DNA from: an uncultured Oscillospiraceae bacterium
GTDB taxonomy: Bacteria > Bacillota > Clostridia > Oscillospirales > Acutalibacteraceae
Length of the DNA stretch: 59,881 nt
Direction: 5' to 3'
Assembly (NCBI GenBank): GCA_910587835.1
Contig: CAJUNQ010000112.1
Span: forward strand, 1 to 59,881
The translations under genes were made by a program, and so were the position numbers. The notes beneath the pieces were generated by a model. The model had not been told where the DNA came from, did no database searches, and was given only the letters and a program-made list of their open reading frames with translations. Every line of letters starts with the position of its first letter. Within the stretch, counting starts at the first letter, position 1. Positions 23,879 through 32,520 of this stretch are shown here, in pieces.

Positions 23879-24865
23879 TTATGGCCCCTTATGCCTGTCC
23901 CGCTGGTCTGTCGCCAGGGTCAGGCTTTCCGGCAGGCGGGGCCAGGACTGCTGCATGACCAGGGGGTAGATGGGGCCGGTGCGCACCTGCTCCCCGGTGA
24001 GCCAGGTGAAAAGATGCTCGTCTCCGTCGGTGTCTGCCAGCCGGAAGCTCTCTGTCAGGCTGGGCAGCTTTTCCCAGTCCAGAGAGGCCAGAAGGTAGAG
24101 GCACAGCTCGTGCACCGGGGTTCCGTTCAGCCAGAAGAAGCTCTCGCACAGCCACAGGGGGCGGACGGCTTCGGCCTTCACCCCCAGCTCCTCCCGGACC
24201 TCCCGGCACAGGGCCTGCTCCATGGTCTCGTGCAGGCGCACCCGGCCCCCGGGCAGATACCAGTGGGCGATGCGGTCCTCCTTCATGGCCAGCAGGCGGC
24301 CCTTTTGGAGGAACAGCCCGGCCGCCCGGAAGTTGAACAGGCCCTCCGGCGTTTTGAATTTGCAGTCGGGTCCCAGGGCGGTACTCCCGTTCCTGTCGCT
24401 GACGAAGGTGAGCCGTTCCGGCAGATGGGGGAAGCTGTTCTGTACAAAATCGGGGTGTATGTAGTCCGGGGAGCCGCCCAGGGTCAGCCAGCGATAGCCA
24501 TGCCACTGGCCGTCTGTGTCCGGCCGGGAGAAGGGCTCGGTTAGGCTGGGCAGGGCCTGCCAGTCCAGCTCTGTGAGAAAGTACATCTCAAGCCCGTGAT
24601 CGGCTGGGTCGCTGCCGCCGTCAAGGCTCTCCCTCAGCCACAGGGGGCGGACCACCCGGGCCTGGACCCCCAGCTCCTCCTGGAGCTCCCGGCACAGGGC
24701 CTGCTCCATGGTCTCGTGGAGGCGCACCCGGCCCCCGGGCAGGTAGTGGAACCCGCTGGTATCCTTCTCCTGGTCGTAAACGCCCAGAAGCCTGCCGTTG
24801 TGCACGATGACAGCCCCCACCCGCAGGTTGAAGCGGCCCTCGGGGGATAAAAAGGAACAATCCAT
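23879..24865 (-). CDS. protein with two tandem Nudix domains
   Basis: A 328-residue protein made of two similar Nudix domains of about 160 residues each. Both carry nearly the same box: LPGGRVRLHETMEQALCRELQEELGV (first half) and the same with REVREELGV (second half), and both have RPLWL(R/C)ES and LDW..LPSLTE blocks after it. The duplication is therefore recent and internal. Both catalytic sets look complete. Single-domain relatives are common in Clostridia; a fused pair is less usual. The start has AAGGAGG eight bases upstream. The substrate is unknown. Confidence 0.9.
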   Translation of the reverse strand: MDCSFLSPEGRFNLRVGAVIVHNGRLLGVYDQEKDTSGFHYLPGGRVRLHETMEQALCRELQEELGVQARVVRPLWLRESLDGGSDPADHGLEMYFLTELDWQALPSLTEPFSRPDTDGQWHGYRWLTLGGSPDYIHPDFVQNSFPHLPERLTFVSDRNGSTALGPDCKFKTPEGLFNFRAAGLFLQKGRLLAMKEDRIAHWYLPGGRVRLHETMEQALCREVREELGVKAEAVRPLWLCESFFWLNGTPVHELCLYLLASLDWEKLPSLTESFRLADTDGDEHLFTWLTGEQVRTGPIYPLVMQQSWPRLPESLTLATDQRDRHKGP

Positions 24866-24943
24866 AGCAAAACCCTCCTTGTTGTTTTTGGGATGGATTC
24901 CCAGTATACCACAGATAAGGAGGGTGTAATTGTAAATTTTTTG

Positions 24944-25648
24944 TTAACTCTTTTTTGCTTTGATGATGGGCTTCTCCTCGCCCCGGAGCAGCCGGCCGAT
25001 GTTGGCCCGGTGCATGAACAGCACCAGCCCGCCGATGAACGCCGCTGTCCCGGTGACAAAGATGAGCTGGCCCAGCGAACAAAAGCCCTTGGCGTAGTTC
25101 AGGAAGAACACCACCAGAAAGGTGTATGCCGGGTACAGGGCCGCGCAGGCCACAGAGGCCAGGGAGATGATCTTCTTCCACAGGAACAGCGCCCCAAAGG
25201 TGGCGATGACCAGCAAAAACACCCGCCAGTCCGCCAGAGCGATCATGGCCGCTGCGGCCACAATGCCCTTGCCTCCCCGGAAGCCGTAGTACACCGGGAA
25301 GATGTGCCCCACCACGCAGGCCGCGCCTGCCAGATAGCGGGCCACCTGCAGCTGCTCTCCGGTGGGGGATGTATTCATCAGGGCCAGAAGCACGCTGTTT
25401 GTAATCAGCTGGCTCAGCAGGACCGCCGCCACGTTTTTCAGAAAGTCGCCCACAAAGGTCAGCAGGGCAGGCAGCTTGCCCACGCTGCGCAGAACATTGG
25501 TCATGCCCGCGTTGCCGCTGCCCTGGTCACGGATGTCCTTTCTCTGATAGATGCGGGTGAGAATGATAGCCCAGTTAATCCCCCCCAGCAGGTAGCCCAC
25601 AAGTATGGAGCCCAACAGGGCCAGAGCAAATGGCAGGTTCCAAATCAT
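24944..25648 (-). CDS. plsY: glycerol-3-phosphate acyltransferase PlsY
   Basis: A ~234-residue integral membrane acyltransferase using acyl-phosphate from PlsX to acylate glycerol 3-phosphate. Family motifs are visible: GYLLGGINWAIIL near the start, IRDQGSGNAGMTNVLRSVG, GHIFPVYYGFRGGKGIVAAAA and hydrophobic spans throughout. It is slightly longer than usual, with an extended loop (TNSVLLALMNTSPTGEQLQ). The start at 25648 (MIWNLPF) has AGGGTGA upstream; GTG at 25675 is the alternative. It follows der on the minus strand, but 430 bases of repeats separate them. Confidence 0.95.
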   Translation of the reverse strand: MIWNLPFALALLGSILVGYLLGGINWAIILTRIYQRKDIRDQGSGNAGMTNVLRSVGKLPALLTFVGDFLKNVAAVLLSQLITNSVLLALMNTSPTGEQLQVARYLAGAACVVGHIFPVYYGFRGGKGIVAAAAMIALADWRVFLLVIATFGALFLWKKIISLASVACAALYPAYTFLVVFFLNYAKGFCSLGQLIFVTGTAAFIGGLVLFMHRANIGRLLRGEEKPIIKAKKS

Positions 25649-25683
25649 TTTAATCACCCTTTTTTCTTTTTTCACCGCGTCTT

Positions 25684-26030
25684 GTTACATGGTGCGGAAA
25701 GTTAGCGATAGTCTCGCGTCAACTATACTACTTAAAACAACGTTTCGGTCTGCTGTGCTTTCCAACCGCGACGCGCCAGCGCAAGCGCTGGACTTTCGTC
25801 ACGCCTGTTACGTTAGTACGAACATCTAACGGCAGTCACGCGCTCATTCTGCTACTTATAACAACGTTTCGGTATGCTGGACTTCCCCACCGCGGCGCGC
25901 CAGCGCAAGCGCTGGACTTTCGTCACGCCTGTTACATGGTACGGAAAGTTAGCGGTAGTCTCGCGTCAACTATACTACTTAAAACAACGTTTCGGTCTGC
26001 TGTGCTTTCCAACCGCGACGCGAAACTTCT
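25684..26030 (+). repeat. three tandem copies of a ~123 bp repeat between plsY and der
   Basis: Copies start at 25684, 25807 and 25931. Shared blocks: GTTACATGGTGCGGAAAGTTAG, CTACTTAAAACAACGTTTCGGT and the palindrome CCAGCGCAAGCGCTGG followed by ACTTTCGTCACGCCT. The third copy is cut short near 26022-26030. A further fragment, GGGTCAAGCGTCACGCTTG, overlaps the der stop codon (26081). No gene lies here. Confidence 0.85.
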
Positions 26031-26080
26031 CCAATAAAATGCCGGTAGCGCGTGTCCTTTGCGCGACTACGCGAATTGGG

Positions 26081-27403
26081 TCAAGCGTCACGCTTGTCGC
26101 GGATCATCAACCGCACTGGGGTGCATTCCAGGCCGAAGGTCTCTCGGATGCGGTTGACAATGTACCGCTGGTAGGAGTAGTGGAACAGCTCGTGGTCATT
26201 GCAGAAGCATACGAAGGTGGGGGGCTTGGTGCCGGCCTGGGTCATGTAGTAAATTTTCAGCCGCCGGCCCTTGTCTGTGGGGGGCTGCACCCGGGCTGTG
26301 GCCTGGGCCAGCACATCGTTCAGGGCTCCGGTGGTCACCCGCATGGCGTTGCTCATGGCCGCCAGCTTGATCAACTCAAACATCCGGTCCAGCCGCTGGC
26401 CGGTTTTGGCGGAGATGAAAATAATGGGCGCGTAGCTCATAAAGGAGAAGTCCTCCGCCAGCTTCAGGCGCATTTGCTCCATGGTTTTGTCGTCCTTCTC
26501 CACCGCGTCCCACTTGTTCACGCAGACAATGCAGCCCTTGCCCGCCTCGTGGGCAATGCCCGCCACCTTGCTGTCCTGCTCAGTAAAGCCCACAGTACCG
26601 TCAATCAGGATGACGCATACATCAGCCCGCTCCACTGCCATTTCCGCCCGGAGATTGCTGTAATACTCCACCGCGTCCTCTACCTTGGACTTGCGCCGCA
26701 GCCCCGCCGTGTCGATAAAGGTGAACAGGCCGTGCTGGTTTTCAATGGTCATGTCCACCGCGTCCCGGGTGGTGCCGGCAATGTCGGAGACAATGCAGCG
26801 GTTCTCGCCGGCCACCCGGTTCACCAGAGAGGACTTGCCCACATTGGGCTTGCCGATGACCGCCACCTTGATGAGCTCCCCCTCGGGCTCCTCCTCGTCC
26901 TGCTCGGGCAGGGATTCCAGCACCCGGTCCAGCAGGTCGCCGGTGCCGTGGCCGTGGACAGAGGAGACCATGACCGGGTCGCCCAGGCCCAGGTTGTAGA
27001 ACTCATAGAACTCGGCAGGGGGCTCGCCGACGCTGTCGCATTTGTTGACGCAGAGCACCACGGGACGGCCGCTTTTCAGCAGAAGCTCCGCCACCTCCTG
27101 GTCGGTGGAGGTGACCCCGGAGCGCAGGTCTGTCACCAGAATGATGGCGCTGGCGGAGTCGATGGCGATTTGGGCCTGCTGGCGCATCTGGCTCAGCAGG
27201 ATATCCTTGGAGGCAGGCTCAAGGCCCCCGGTATCCACCAGAGAGAAGGTCCGCCCGCACCACTCGGCGTCGCCAAAAATACGGTCCCGGGTGACGCCGG
27301 GGGTGTCCTCTACAATGGAGAGGCGTTTGCCCACGATTTTGTTGAACAGGGTGGACTTGCCCACATTGGGGCGGCCCACAATGGCTACAATGGGTTTTGG
27401 CAT
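26081..27403 (-). CDS. der: ribosome-associated GTPase Der
   Basis: A 440-residue protein with two consecutive GTPase domains and a C-terminal KH-like domain, needed for 50S assembly. The P-loops are GRPNVGKS (near residue 10) and GKPNVGKS (near 184). Other G motifs seen are DTPG, DTGG, NKCD, DTAG and NKWD. The length is normal. Its last codons and stop lie in a CAAGCGT-C-ACGCTTG palindrome related to repeats elsewhere in the window. It follows the DUF512 gene, the usual clostridial order. Confidence 0.97.
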   Translation of the reverse strand: MPKPIVAIVGRPNVGKSTLFNKIVGKRLSIVEDTPGVTRDRIFGDAEWCGRTFSLVDTGGLEPASKDILLSQMRQQAQIAIDSASAIILVTDLRSGVTSTDQEVAELLLKSGRPVVLCVNKCDSVGEPPAEFYEFYNLGLGDPVMVSSVHGHGTGDLLDRVLESLPEQDEEEPEGELIKVAVIGKPNVGKSSLVNRVAGENRCIVSDIAGTTRDAVDMTIENQHGLFTFIDTAGLRRKSKVEDAVEYYSNLRAEMAVERADVCVILIDGTVGFTEQDSKVAGIAHEAGKGCIVCVNKWDAVEKDDKTMEQMRLKLAEDFSFMSYAPIIFISAKTGQRLDRMFELIKLAAMSNAMRVTTGALNDVLAQATARVQPPTDKGRRLKIYYMTQAGTKPPTFVCFCNDHELFHYSYQRYIVNRIRETFGLECTPVRLMIRDKRDA

Positions 27404-27877
27404 TTTTCTGCCCCCTCACACTTTATAGTTTCCGCTTTTCCTTACCGCGAAAAGAGAACGCCTGTCCCCTGGACAAAAGACGATCTGCATTTTGTCTCTT
27501 GGCGAAAAGGAAAAGGTGTTCTTTCAAAAATTTGCTGTCTGCTGACCAGCCACCGGAAGAAAAAAAATTATTATTTCTATTTCTTTTTTGTTCTCCACCT
27601 TTTCTTGCAGACGTGGAAAAAGTGCTCTCTCATATATCTACTGTCTGCTGACCAGCCGCTGGCCTGCGGCCTCGCTAACTTTCCCGGCGGCGCAGCTTTA
27701 CCCCGTCCCAACAAAGATTTATGGGCTGGATATTGTCTCGCCCCATTGCTTCCTGCGCCGCCTTTTTAAGGTCAAGGTCGCCTCCGGCGGCCGAGTTCAC
27801 GAAGTGAACTCGTAGGACTCTGTCCCTGGACTCTGCCAGGGGCCTAACGCCCCTGGACCGCGCGATTTTGCTTGCCT
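27404..27877. other. gene-free region between the DUF512 gene and der
   Basis: No gene or clear promoter was found. The only structure is a direct repeat of CTGTCTGCTGACCAGCC (near 27533 and 27643) and a T/A-rich stretch between. The two neighbouring genes are usually close together in Clostridia, so this gap may be inserted repeat DNA. Confidence 0.55.
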
Positions 27878-29230
27878 TTAGGCGTGCTCCCAGCTGCTTT
27901 CGTATGGGTTCTGCCCGCCTTGATTGGGCTGCTCCTGCCCCAGAATCGCCGCCAGCAGGTCCTCCCCTGTCCCCCCTACCCGCACCGCAGGCCGGTCCAG
28001 CTTCTTTGAGAGCTCCTCCAACGTCATATCGTCCAGGAAAATATCCTCCCCGGCCTTCATCATGTTCCCCGCCAGCAGCAGCTGGTCCCCCAGCTCCCGG
28101 CCTGCCAGCTGGGCGCAGACGTCTTGCCCGGTCAGCAGCCCGGTGACGTTCACCGTGCCCCCAAAAAAGTCGTTGCGGATGGGGATAAGGTCTACTCTTA
28201 AATTATGACACTTTTTTCGCAGTACGTCAAGCATCTTATTGAGAAAGGGGTAGACCCCCTCGCCGGTGGGAATGGTCACCCAGCGGGGCTCCGGCAGGGG
28301 GCTCAGGTCCTCCAGTCCCCATAGAAAGCCCGCCTCCAGGTCCCGCAGCATCCCCACGCCGTTTTCAATCTGAGGGAAGTCCTCATAGAACTCCGCCGGG
28401 GGCAGCTCGCGGCCAGCCAGAAGATACAGCTCGTCTGAGGCGTACACGGTGCGGGCTCCCCGCTGGCTTTTGCACTGTTCGCCAAAGCGTTCGATCGTAG
28501 AGAGGGCCTCGTTTGCCCCTGCCTGGTCGTAGGGCTGCAGGGGGTACAGGCCCTGCCGCCAGCGGGTGAGCCCCACGGGCACACAGGCCGCGCTTTGCAG
28601 GCTGTCCCCCAGGGCGCACAGCTTTTGGAGGGTGAATTCCAGCGCCGCGCCGTCGTTCAGGCCGGGACAGAGGACGATCTGACAGTTGAGGCTGACGCCC
28701 CCCTCCGCCAGCCGGTACAGGTGGCGAAGGGCCTGGCCGGCAAAGCGGTTGCCCATCATTTTGCAGCGCAGGGCCGGGTCCATGGTGTGCACCGAGACAT
28801 TGATGGGGCTGATGTGCATTTGCAGAATGCGGTCGATCTCTCTGTCGTCAATATTGGTGAGGGTGATGTAGTTGCCAAACAGAAAGCTCAGCCGGTCGTC
28901 GTCGTCTTTAAAATACAGGGTTTTTCGCAGGCCCTTGGGGAGCTGGTCGATAAAGCAGAACACGCACCGGTTCCGGCAGGAACGCTGGCGGTCCATCAGG
29001 TAGGTGTCGAATTCCAGGCCCAGGGAGGCGTATTGGGGCTTGGCCAGCTCCACAATATGCTCGGTTCCGTTGCGCAGAAGCGTCAGCCGCAGCTCCCTCT
29101 CGGTCTCATAAAAGCGGTAGTCCAGCACATCGGCAATGGGGTGGCCGTTGATGCCGGCAAGCTGATCGCCGGGCAGGACCCCTGCCCGCTGGGCCCGGCT
29201 GCCGGGCTCTACCCCTGTAATTGTGACCAT
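27878..29230 (-). CDS. DUF512 family protein with PDZ and radical SAM-like parts
   Basis: A 450-residue protein conserved in Clostridia and cyanobacteria. The N-terminus is PDZ-like (ITGVEPGSRAQRAGVLPGDQLAGINGHPIADVLDY). Next comes a radical SAM-type Cys cluster, CRNRCVFCFIDQLPKGLR (CxxxCxxC), then the barrel with NYITLTNIDDREIDRI and the C-terminal DUF512 domain (VPTGEGVYPFLNKML-like, NDFFGGTVNVTGLLTGQD). Its reaction is unknown. The start at 29230 has GGGGGGA upstream. The order DUF512-der-plsY is typical; a regulatory link to ribosome assembly is only a guess. Confidence 0.93.
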   Translation of the reverse strand: MVTITGVEPGSRAQRAGVLPGDQLAGINGHPIADVLDYRFYETERELRLTLLRNGTEHIVELAKPQYASLGLEFDTYLMDRQRSCRNRCVFCFIDQLPKGLRKTLYFKDDDDRLSFLFGNYITLTNIDDREIDRILQMHISPINVSVHTMDPALRCKMMGNRFAGQALRHLYRLAEGGVSLNCQIVLCPGLNDGAALEFTLQKLCALGDSLQSAACVPVGLTRWRQGLYPLQPYDQAGANEALSTIERFGEQCKSQRGARTVYASDELYLLAGRELPPAEFYEDFPQIENGVGMLRDLEAGFLWGLEDLSPLPEPRWVTIPTGEGVYPFLNKMLDVLRKKCHNLRVDLIPIRNDFFGGTVNVTGLLTGQDVCAQLAGRELGDQLLLAGNMMKAGEDIFLDDMTLEELSKKLDRPAVRVGGTGEDLLAAILGQEQPNQGGQNPYESSWEHA

Positions 29231-29331
29231 GACTTTTCCCCCCATTATTTTTTCATAAAAACGGACGGCGCAGGCAAAAGGCCAGGGGCCGCGCCTGTTT
29301 TCACTCTCACGGAAAATGTCCGTCTGGGCTT

Positions 29332-29518
29332 TAAGGTCTTGCTTGAAAAATCGAAAACGCCGTCTTTGGGCCCAGAGGAGGCCGCTTTCTGTGTCGAAAA
29401 TCCTCGTCAACCGCGAGATTGACGTAGTTAGCGCAGCGAACTACATCGGTTCTTCTCCTTGAAATGGACCTCCTCTGGTCAAAAATCCGTCATTTCCTCT
29501 ATTTTCAAACAAGCCCTA
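29332..29518 (-). mobile_element. MITE-like palindromic repeat, copy C
   Basis: An inverted copy of the family at 16028-16356. Its outer ends are TAAGGTCTTGCTTGAAAAATCG on the left and ATTTTCAAACAAGCCCTA on the right. It is longer (about 187 bp) because the central loop holds an extra palindrome (GTAGTTAGCGCAGCGAACTAC). Confidence 0.75.
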
Positions 29519-29577
29519 AAGAAAAAAGGGAGAGCCCGCAGCGTGGCAGTGCCAGGCAGGCTTTCCCTTTTTTCTTT
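29519..29577 (-). terminator. terminator of the yceD-rpmF operon
   Basis: AAAAAAGGGAGAGCC (29522-29536) pairs with GGCTTTCCCTTTTTT (29559-29573) around a loop. It lies 26 bases after the rpmF stop and abuts MITE-like copy C. Confidence 0.75.
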
Positions 29578-29602
29578 CTCCTGGTGCGCATCGCTCTCCG
29601 GC

Positions 29603-29785
29603 TTACTGCTCCACCTCAATCACCTTACGGCCATTGTAGAAGCCGCAGGTGGGGCACACCCGGTGGGGGGCCTTGTAGCTGCCGCACTCCGAGCATCTGG
29701 TCAGAGCGGGAAGCTGCAGCTTCCACACATTGGAGCGCCGCTTGTTCTTTCTGGCACTGGACAGCTTTCTCTTGGGTACCGCCAT
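29603..29785 (-). CDS. rpmF: 50S ribosomal protein L32
   Basis: A 60-residue ribosomal protein: MAVPKRKLSSARKNKRRSN at the start and a zinc site CSECGSYKAPHRVCPTCGFYNG (two CxxC pairs), the zinc-binding C+ form. GGAGG lies eight bases upstream. It follows yceD by 38 bases, the normal pairing. Confidence 0.98.
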   Translation of the reverse strand: MAVPKRKLSSARKNKRRSNVWKLQLPALTRCSECGSYKAPHRVCPTCGFYNGRKVIEVEQ

Positions 29786-29823
29786 TTTCAGCACCTCCTC
29801 ATCTATATTGGAATAAAAAGATT

Positions 29824-30318
29824 TTACTGCAATAATTGCCGCAGGACCTCCAGCCGGGGGTCTGTGGCAGGCTCTCCGCAGGCGCAGGGGCCTTCGTTCA
29901 GGTCCTTGCCGCAGAGGTGGCACAGCCCCTTGCAATCCTCTTTGCAGAGAAACTGCCCGGGCATGTCCAGCAGCAGGTCCTCCAGAACCAATTCCTGAAG
30001 GTCCAGCTTTTCCTCTGGCACAAGCACCAGCTGGCCATCCTCCTCCCCCTGGGTCTCCCGAACCAGGGTGTGGGTATAGCTCTGGGCATAGTCTCTGGTG
30101 AAAACCGCCGCGCAGCGGTCGCAGGGCATGGTAAGACGAAAGCTTACCCGCTCCTCCATGGCCACCGAGCCGGCAAAGCTTTTCAGCCGGGCCTCTACCT
30201 CAACGGGCGCACAAAACGGCTTGGCACCGCCCAATTCCACCCCGGAAAAGTCCAGCCCGCAGCGGACTGCCTCTTCTACGCCGTCCGCCTGAAAAAAACG
30301 CTTTAAATCAATCACCAT
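29824..30318 (-). CDS. yceD: YceD/DUF177 family protein
   Basis: A 164-residue protein of the DUF177 family, linked in plants and E. coli to 23S rRNA accumulation. The family Cys pairs are seen in MPCDRCAAVF and CKEDCKGLCHLCGKDLNEGPCAC, a possible zinc site. GAGGTG lies six bases upstream. It is cotranscribed with rpmF. Confidence 0.92.
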   Translation of the reverse strand: MVIDLKRFFQADGVEEAVRCGLDFSGVELGGAKPFCAPVEVEARLKSFAGSVAMEERVSFRLTMPCDRCAAVFTRDYAQSYTHTLVRETQGEEDGQLVLVPEEKLDLQELVLEDLLLDMPGQFLCKEDCKGLCHLCGKDLNEGPCACGEPATDPRLEVLRQLLQ

Positions 30319-30499
30319 AATGACACCTCATGCCGTACCAAATGATTATAACCGCTGGCAGGGCGTTTGTCAAGCTATTTATGGAAGATAGCGGCCCCTC
30401 AGCCACAAAATATGCCGTATGCCCTGCCGGCAGCAAAGCGGGCGCGGCACAGAGGCCTTTGCCCGGCCCCCGCCGCCCCCGCTTCTCCTTGGGCCTGTT

Positions 30500-30549
30500 A
30501 AAGCCTGCGCAATGGGATATTGCAGCCGTTTGATTGAGACGCAGGCTTT
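30500..30549 (-). terminator. stem-loop after the P-loop protein gene
   Basis: AAAGCCTGCG (30500-30509) pairs with CGCAGGCTTT (30540-30549), the right arm touching the stop codon. The U-run is short on the minus strand, so termination may be partial. Confidence 0.55.
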
Positions 30550-30962
30550 TATTTCAGCACGCAGTCCGCCACGCCGGCGGGGATGTCCTCCTCCGCCGCG
30601 GAGATGGAGAGCACAATGTTGGTGTCCGCAGAGGCGCTGAGCTTTTTGAACCCGGACACCAGACGGTCGCAGACCTCGGCGCCGGTGCCGGTGATCTTCA
30701 GGGTGGAGTCCACAAAGATGTCCGTCACGTCGTAGTTGCCCGCGCAAATGCCGCTGACAAAGCCCAGCAGGGCCTCGGGCCCCTGGACGTCATAGGCGTC
30801 GGAATCTACCAGACGGGCGGCGTAGGGGATGTTGAAGGTCATCTGCTGGCCCTTCTCGATGACCACCACATTGCCGTTGGACTTTTCGAGAGCGGCGTTT
30901 ACCAGCTCGATGAGCTTTTTGGTCTTGCCAGAGCCTTTTTTTCCAGTCAAAAGAGTAACCAT
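30549..30962 (-). CDS. small P-loop ATPase-like protein
   Basis: A 137-residue protein with a Walker A motif at the very start (LLTGKKGSGKTKKLIELV) and a likely Walker B (VTDIFVDSTLKI). Proteins of this kind are conserved in Clostridia and have no known function. AAGGAG precedes the start. It lies 63 bases after pgi on the same strand. Too short for a full AAA+ module. Confidence 0.8.
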   Translation of the reverse strand: MVTLLTGKKGSGKTKKLIELVNAALEKSNGNVVVIEKGQQMTFNIPYAARLVDSDAYDVQGPEALLGFVSGICAGNYDVTDIFVDSTLKITGTGAEVCDRLVSGFKKLSASADTNIVLSISAAEEDIPAGVADCVLK

Positions 30963-31025
30963 TTGAACTCTCCTTTACATTTGAATTATTCCCACGGCGG
31001 AGCGGGCCCCGCCGCTTTTGGCGGA

Positions 31026-32366
31026 TTAACCGTTCAGCCTTGCCTCCAAAGCGGCCTTCTGGTCCTCATAGCCGGGCTTGCCCAGCAGGGCGAACATGTT
31101 CTTTTTGTAGCTCTCCACCCCGGGCTGGTCAAAGGGGTTGACCCCCAGTAGATAGCCGGAGATGGCGCAGGCCTTCTCGAAGAAATAGATGAGCTGGCCC
31201 AGGCTGTCCTCGCTGAAGTCGGCCACATGCAGCACCATGTTGGGCACGCCGCCGTCGTTGTGGGCCAGAACCGTGCCCTCAAAGGCCTTCTCGTTGACAA
31301 AGTCCATGGTGCGGCCCTCCAGATAGTTCAGGCCGTCCACATCCGTGGGGTCCTTGCCCAAAGTGAGCTGGTGCTTGGGGGCGTCCAGGTGCACCACGGT
31401 CTCGAACAGCTGGCGGGAGCCGTCCTGAATATACTGGCCCAGAGAGTGCAGGTCTGTGGAGAACACCACGCTGGCCGGGAACAGGCCCTTCTGGTCCTTG
31501 CCCTCGCTCTCGCCGTAAAGCTGCTTCCACCACTCGTTCATCATGGCGCAGCAGGGCTCGTAGCTCACCATTACCTCCACCGTTTTGCCCTTGCGGTAGA
31601 GGATGTTGCGCAGGGCGGCGTACTTATAGCAGTCGTTCTCCGCCAGAATGGGGCTGGTGTAGGCCTTCATGGCCTTGCGGGCGCCGGCCATCAGGGCGTC
31701 GATATCGCAGCCGGCCACGGCAATGGGCAGCAGGCCCACAGCGGTGAGCACAGAGAAGCGGCCGCCCACGTCGTCGGGCACCACAAAGGTCTCGTAGCCC
31801 TCTTTGTCGGCCAGCTGCTTCAGGGTGCCCTTTTGCCGGTCGGTGGTGCAGAAGATGCGCTCACGGGCCCCCTCTTTGCCGTACTTCTTTTCCAGCAGCT
31901 CGCGGAACACCCGGAAGGCGATGGCGGGCTCGGTGGTGGTGCCGGACTTGGAGATCATGTTGATGGAGACGTCTTTGCCCTCGCAGATGGTCGCCAGCTC
32001 CTGCAGGGCGGTGGAGCTGATGGAGTTCCCGGCAAAATAGATGTCGGGGGTGTTTTTGGGCAGGGCGTTGTACTTATCGGACTTGAGGAACTCAATGGCC
32101 GCCCGGGCCCCCAGATAGGAGCCGCCGATGCCGATGACCACAAACACCTGGGAATTCTCCTTGACCCGCTGGGCCGCTGCCTTGATGCGGGCGAATTCCT
32201 CCTTGTCATAGTCCTCGGGCAGGGTGACCCAGCCCAGAAAATCACTGCCCGCGCCCTTGCCTGACATGAGCAGCTGGGCGGCGGCCTCTACCTGGGGCTG
32301 CGCCTGGTCCAGCTCATGCTGAGAGACGAAGCCCTTTAAATACCTGTCCTCCAATTTTAGCGGCAT
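31026..32366 (-). CDS. pgi: glucose-6-phosphate isomerase
   Basis: A 446-residue glycolytic enzyme interconverting glucose 6-phosphate and fructose 6-phosphate. Family blocks: VVIGIGGSYLGARAAIEFL, NMISKSGTTTEPAIAFRVFRELL, VPDDVGGRFSVLTAVGLLPIA and the C-terminal GVNPFDQPGVESYKKNMFALL. Length fits the Firmicutes form. The start at 32366 has AAGGAG eight bases upstream. A promoter lies at 32440-32468. Confidence 0.97.
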   Translation of the reverse strand: MPLKLEDRYLKGFVSQHELDQAQPQVEAAAQLLMSGKGAGSDFLGWVTLPEDYDKEEFARIKAAAQRVKENSQVFVVIGIGGSYLGARAAIEFLKSDKYNALPKNTPDIYFAGNSISSTALQELATICEGKDVSINMISKSGTTTEPAIAFRVFRELLEKKYGKEGARERIFCTTDRQKGTLKQLADKEGYETFVVPDDVGGRFSVLTAVGLLPIAVAGCDIDALMAGARKAMKAYTSPILAENDCYKYAALRNILYRKGKTVEVMVSYEPCCAMMNEWWKQLYGESEGKDQKGLFPASVVFSTDLHSLGQYIQDGSRQLFETVVHLDAPKHQLTLGKDPTDVDGLNYLEGRTMDFVNEKAFEGTVLAHNDGGVPNMVLHVADFSEDSLGQLIYFFEKACAISGYLLGVNPFDQPGVESYKKNMFALLGKPGYEDQKAALEARLNG

Positions 32367-32439
32367 TTTCAAAACTCCTTTACGCGTTCCGGCGGGCCGC
32401 TGAAGCCCCCGCCCGGTGTGATGAACGGTCTACGCTTCT

Positions 32440-32468
32440 ATTGTACAATAAGTTGCGGCATTTTTCAA
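32440..32468 (-). promoter_or_regulatory. promoter of pgi
   Basis: On the minus strand: TTGAAA (32468-32463), 17 bp, TACAAT (32445-32440), about 70 bases before the pgi start. Confidence 0.8.
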
Positions 32469-32520
32469 GGCCGGTTTCCAAATTGAAACATTTTTTCTCA
32501 TTCCCGCCGCTTTTGCCCCT

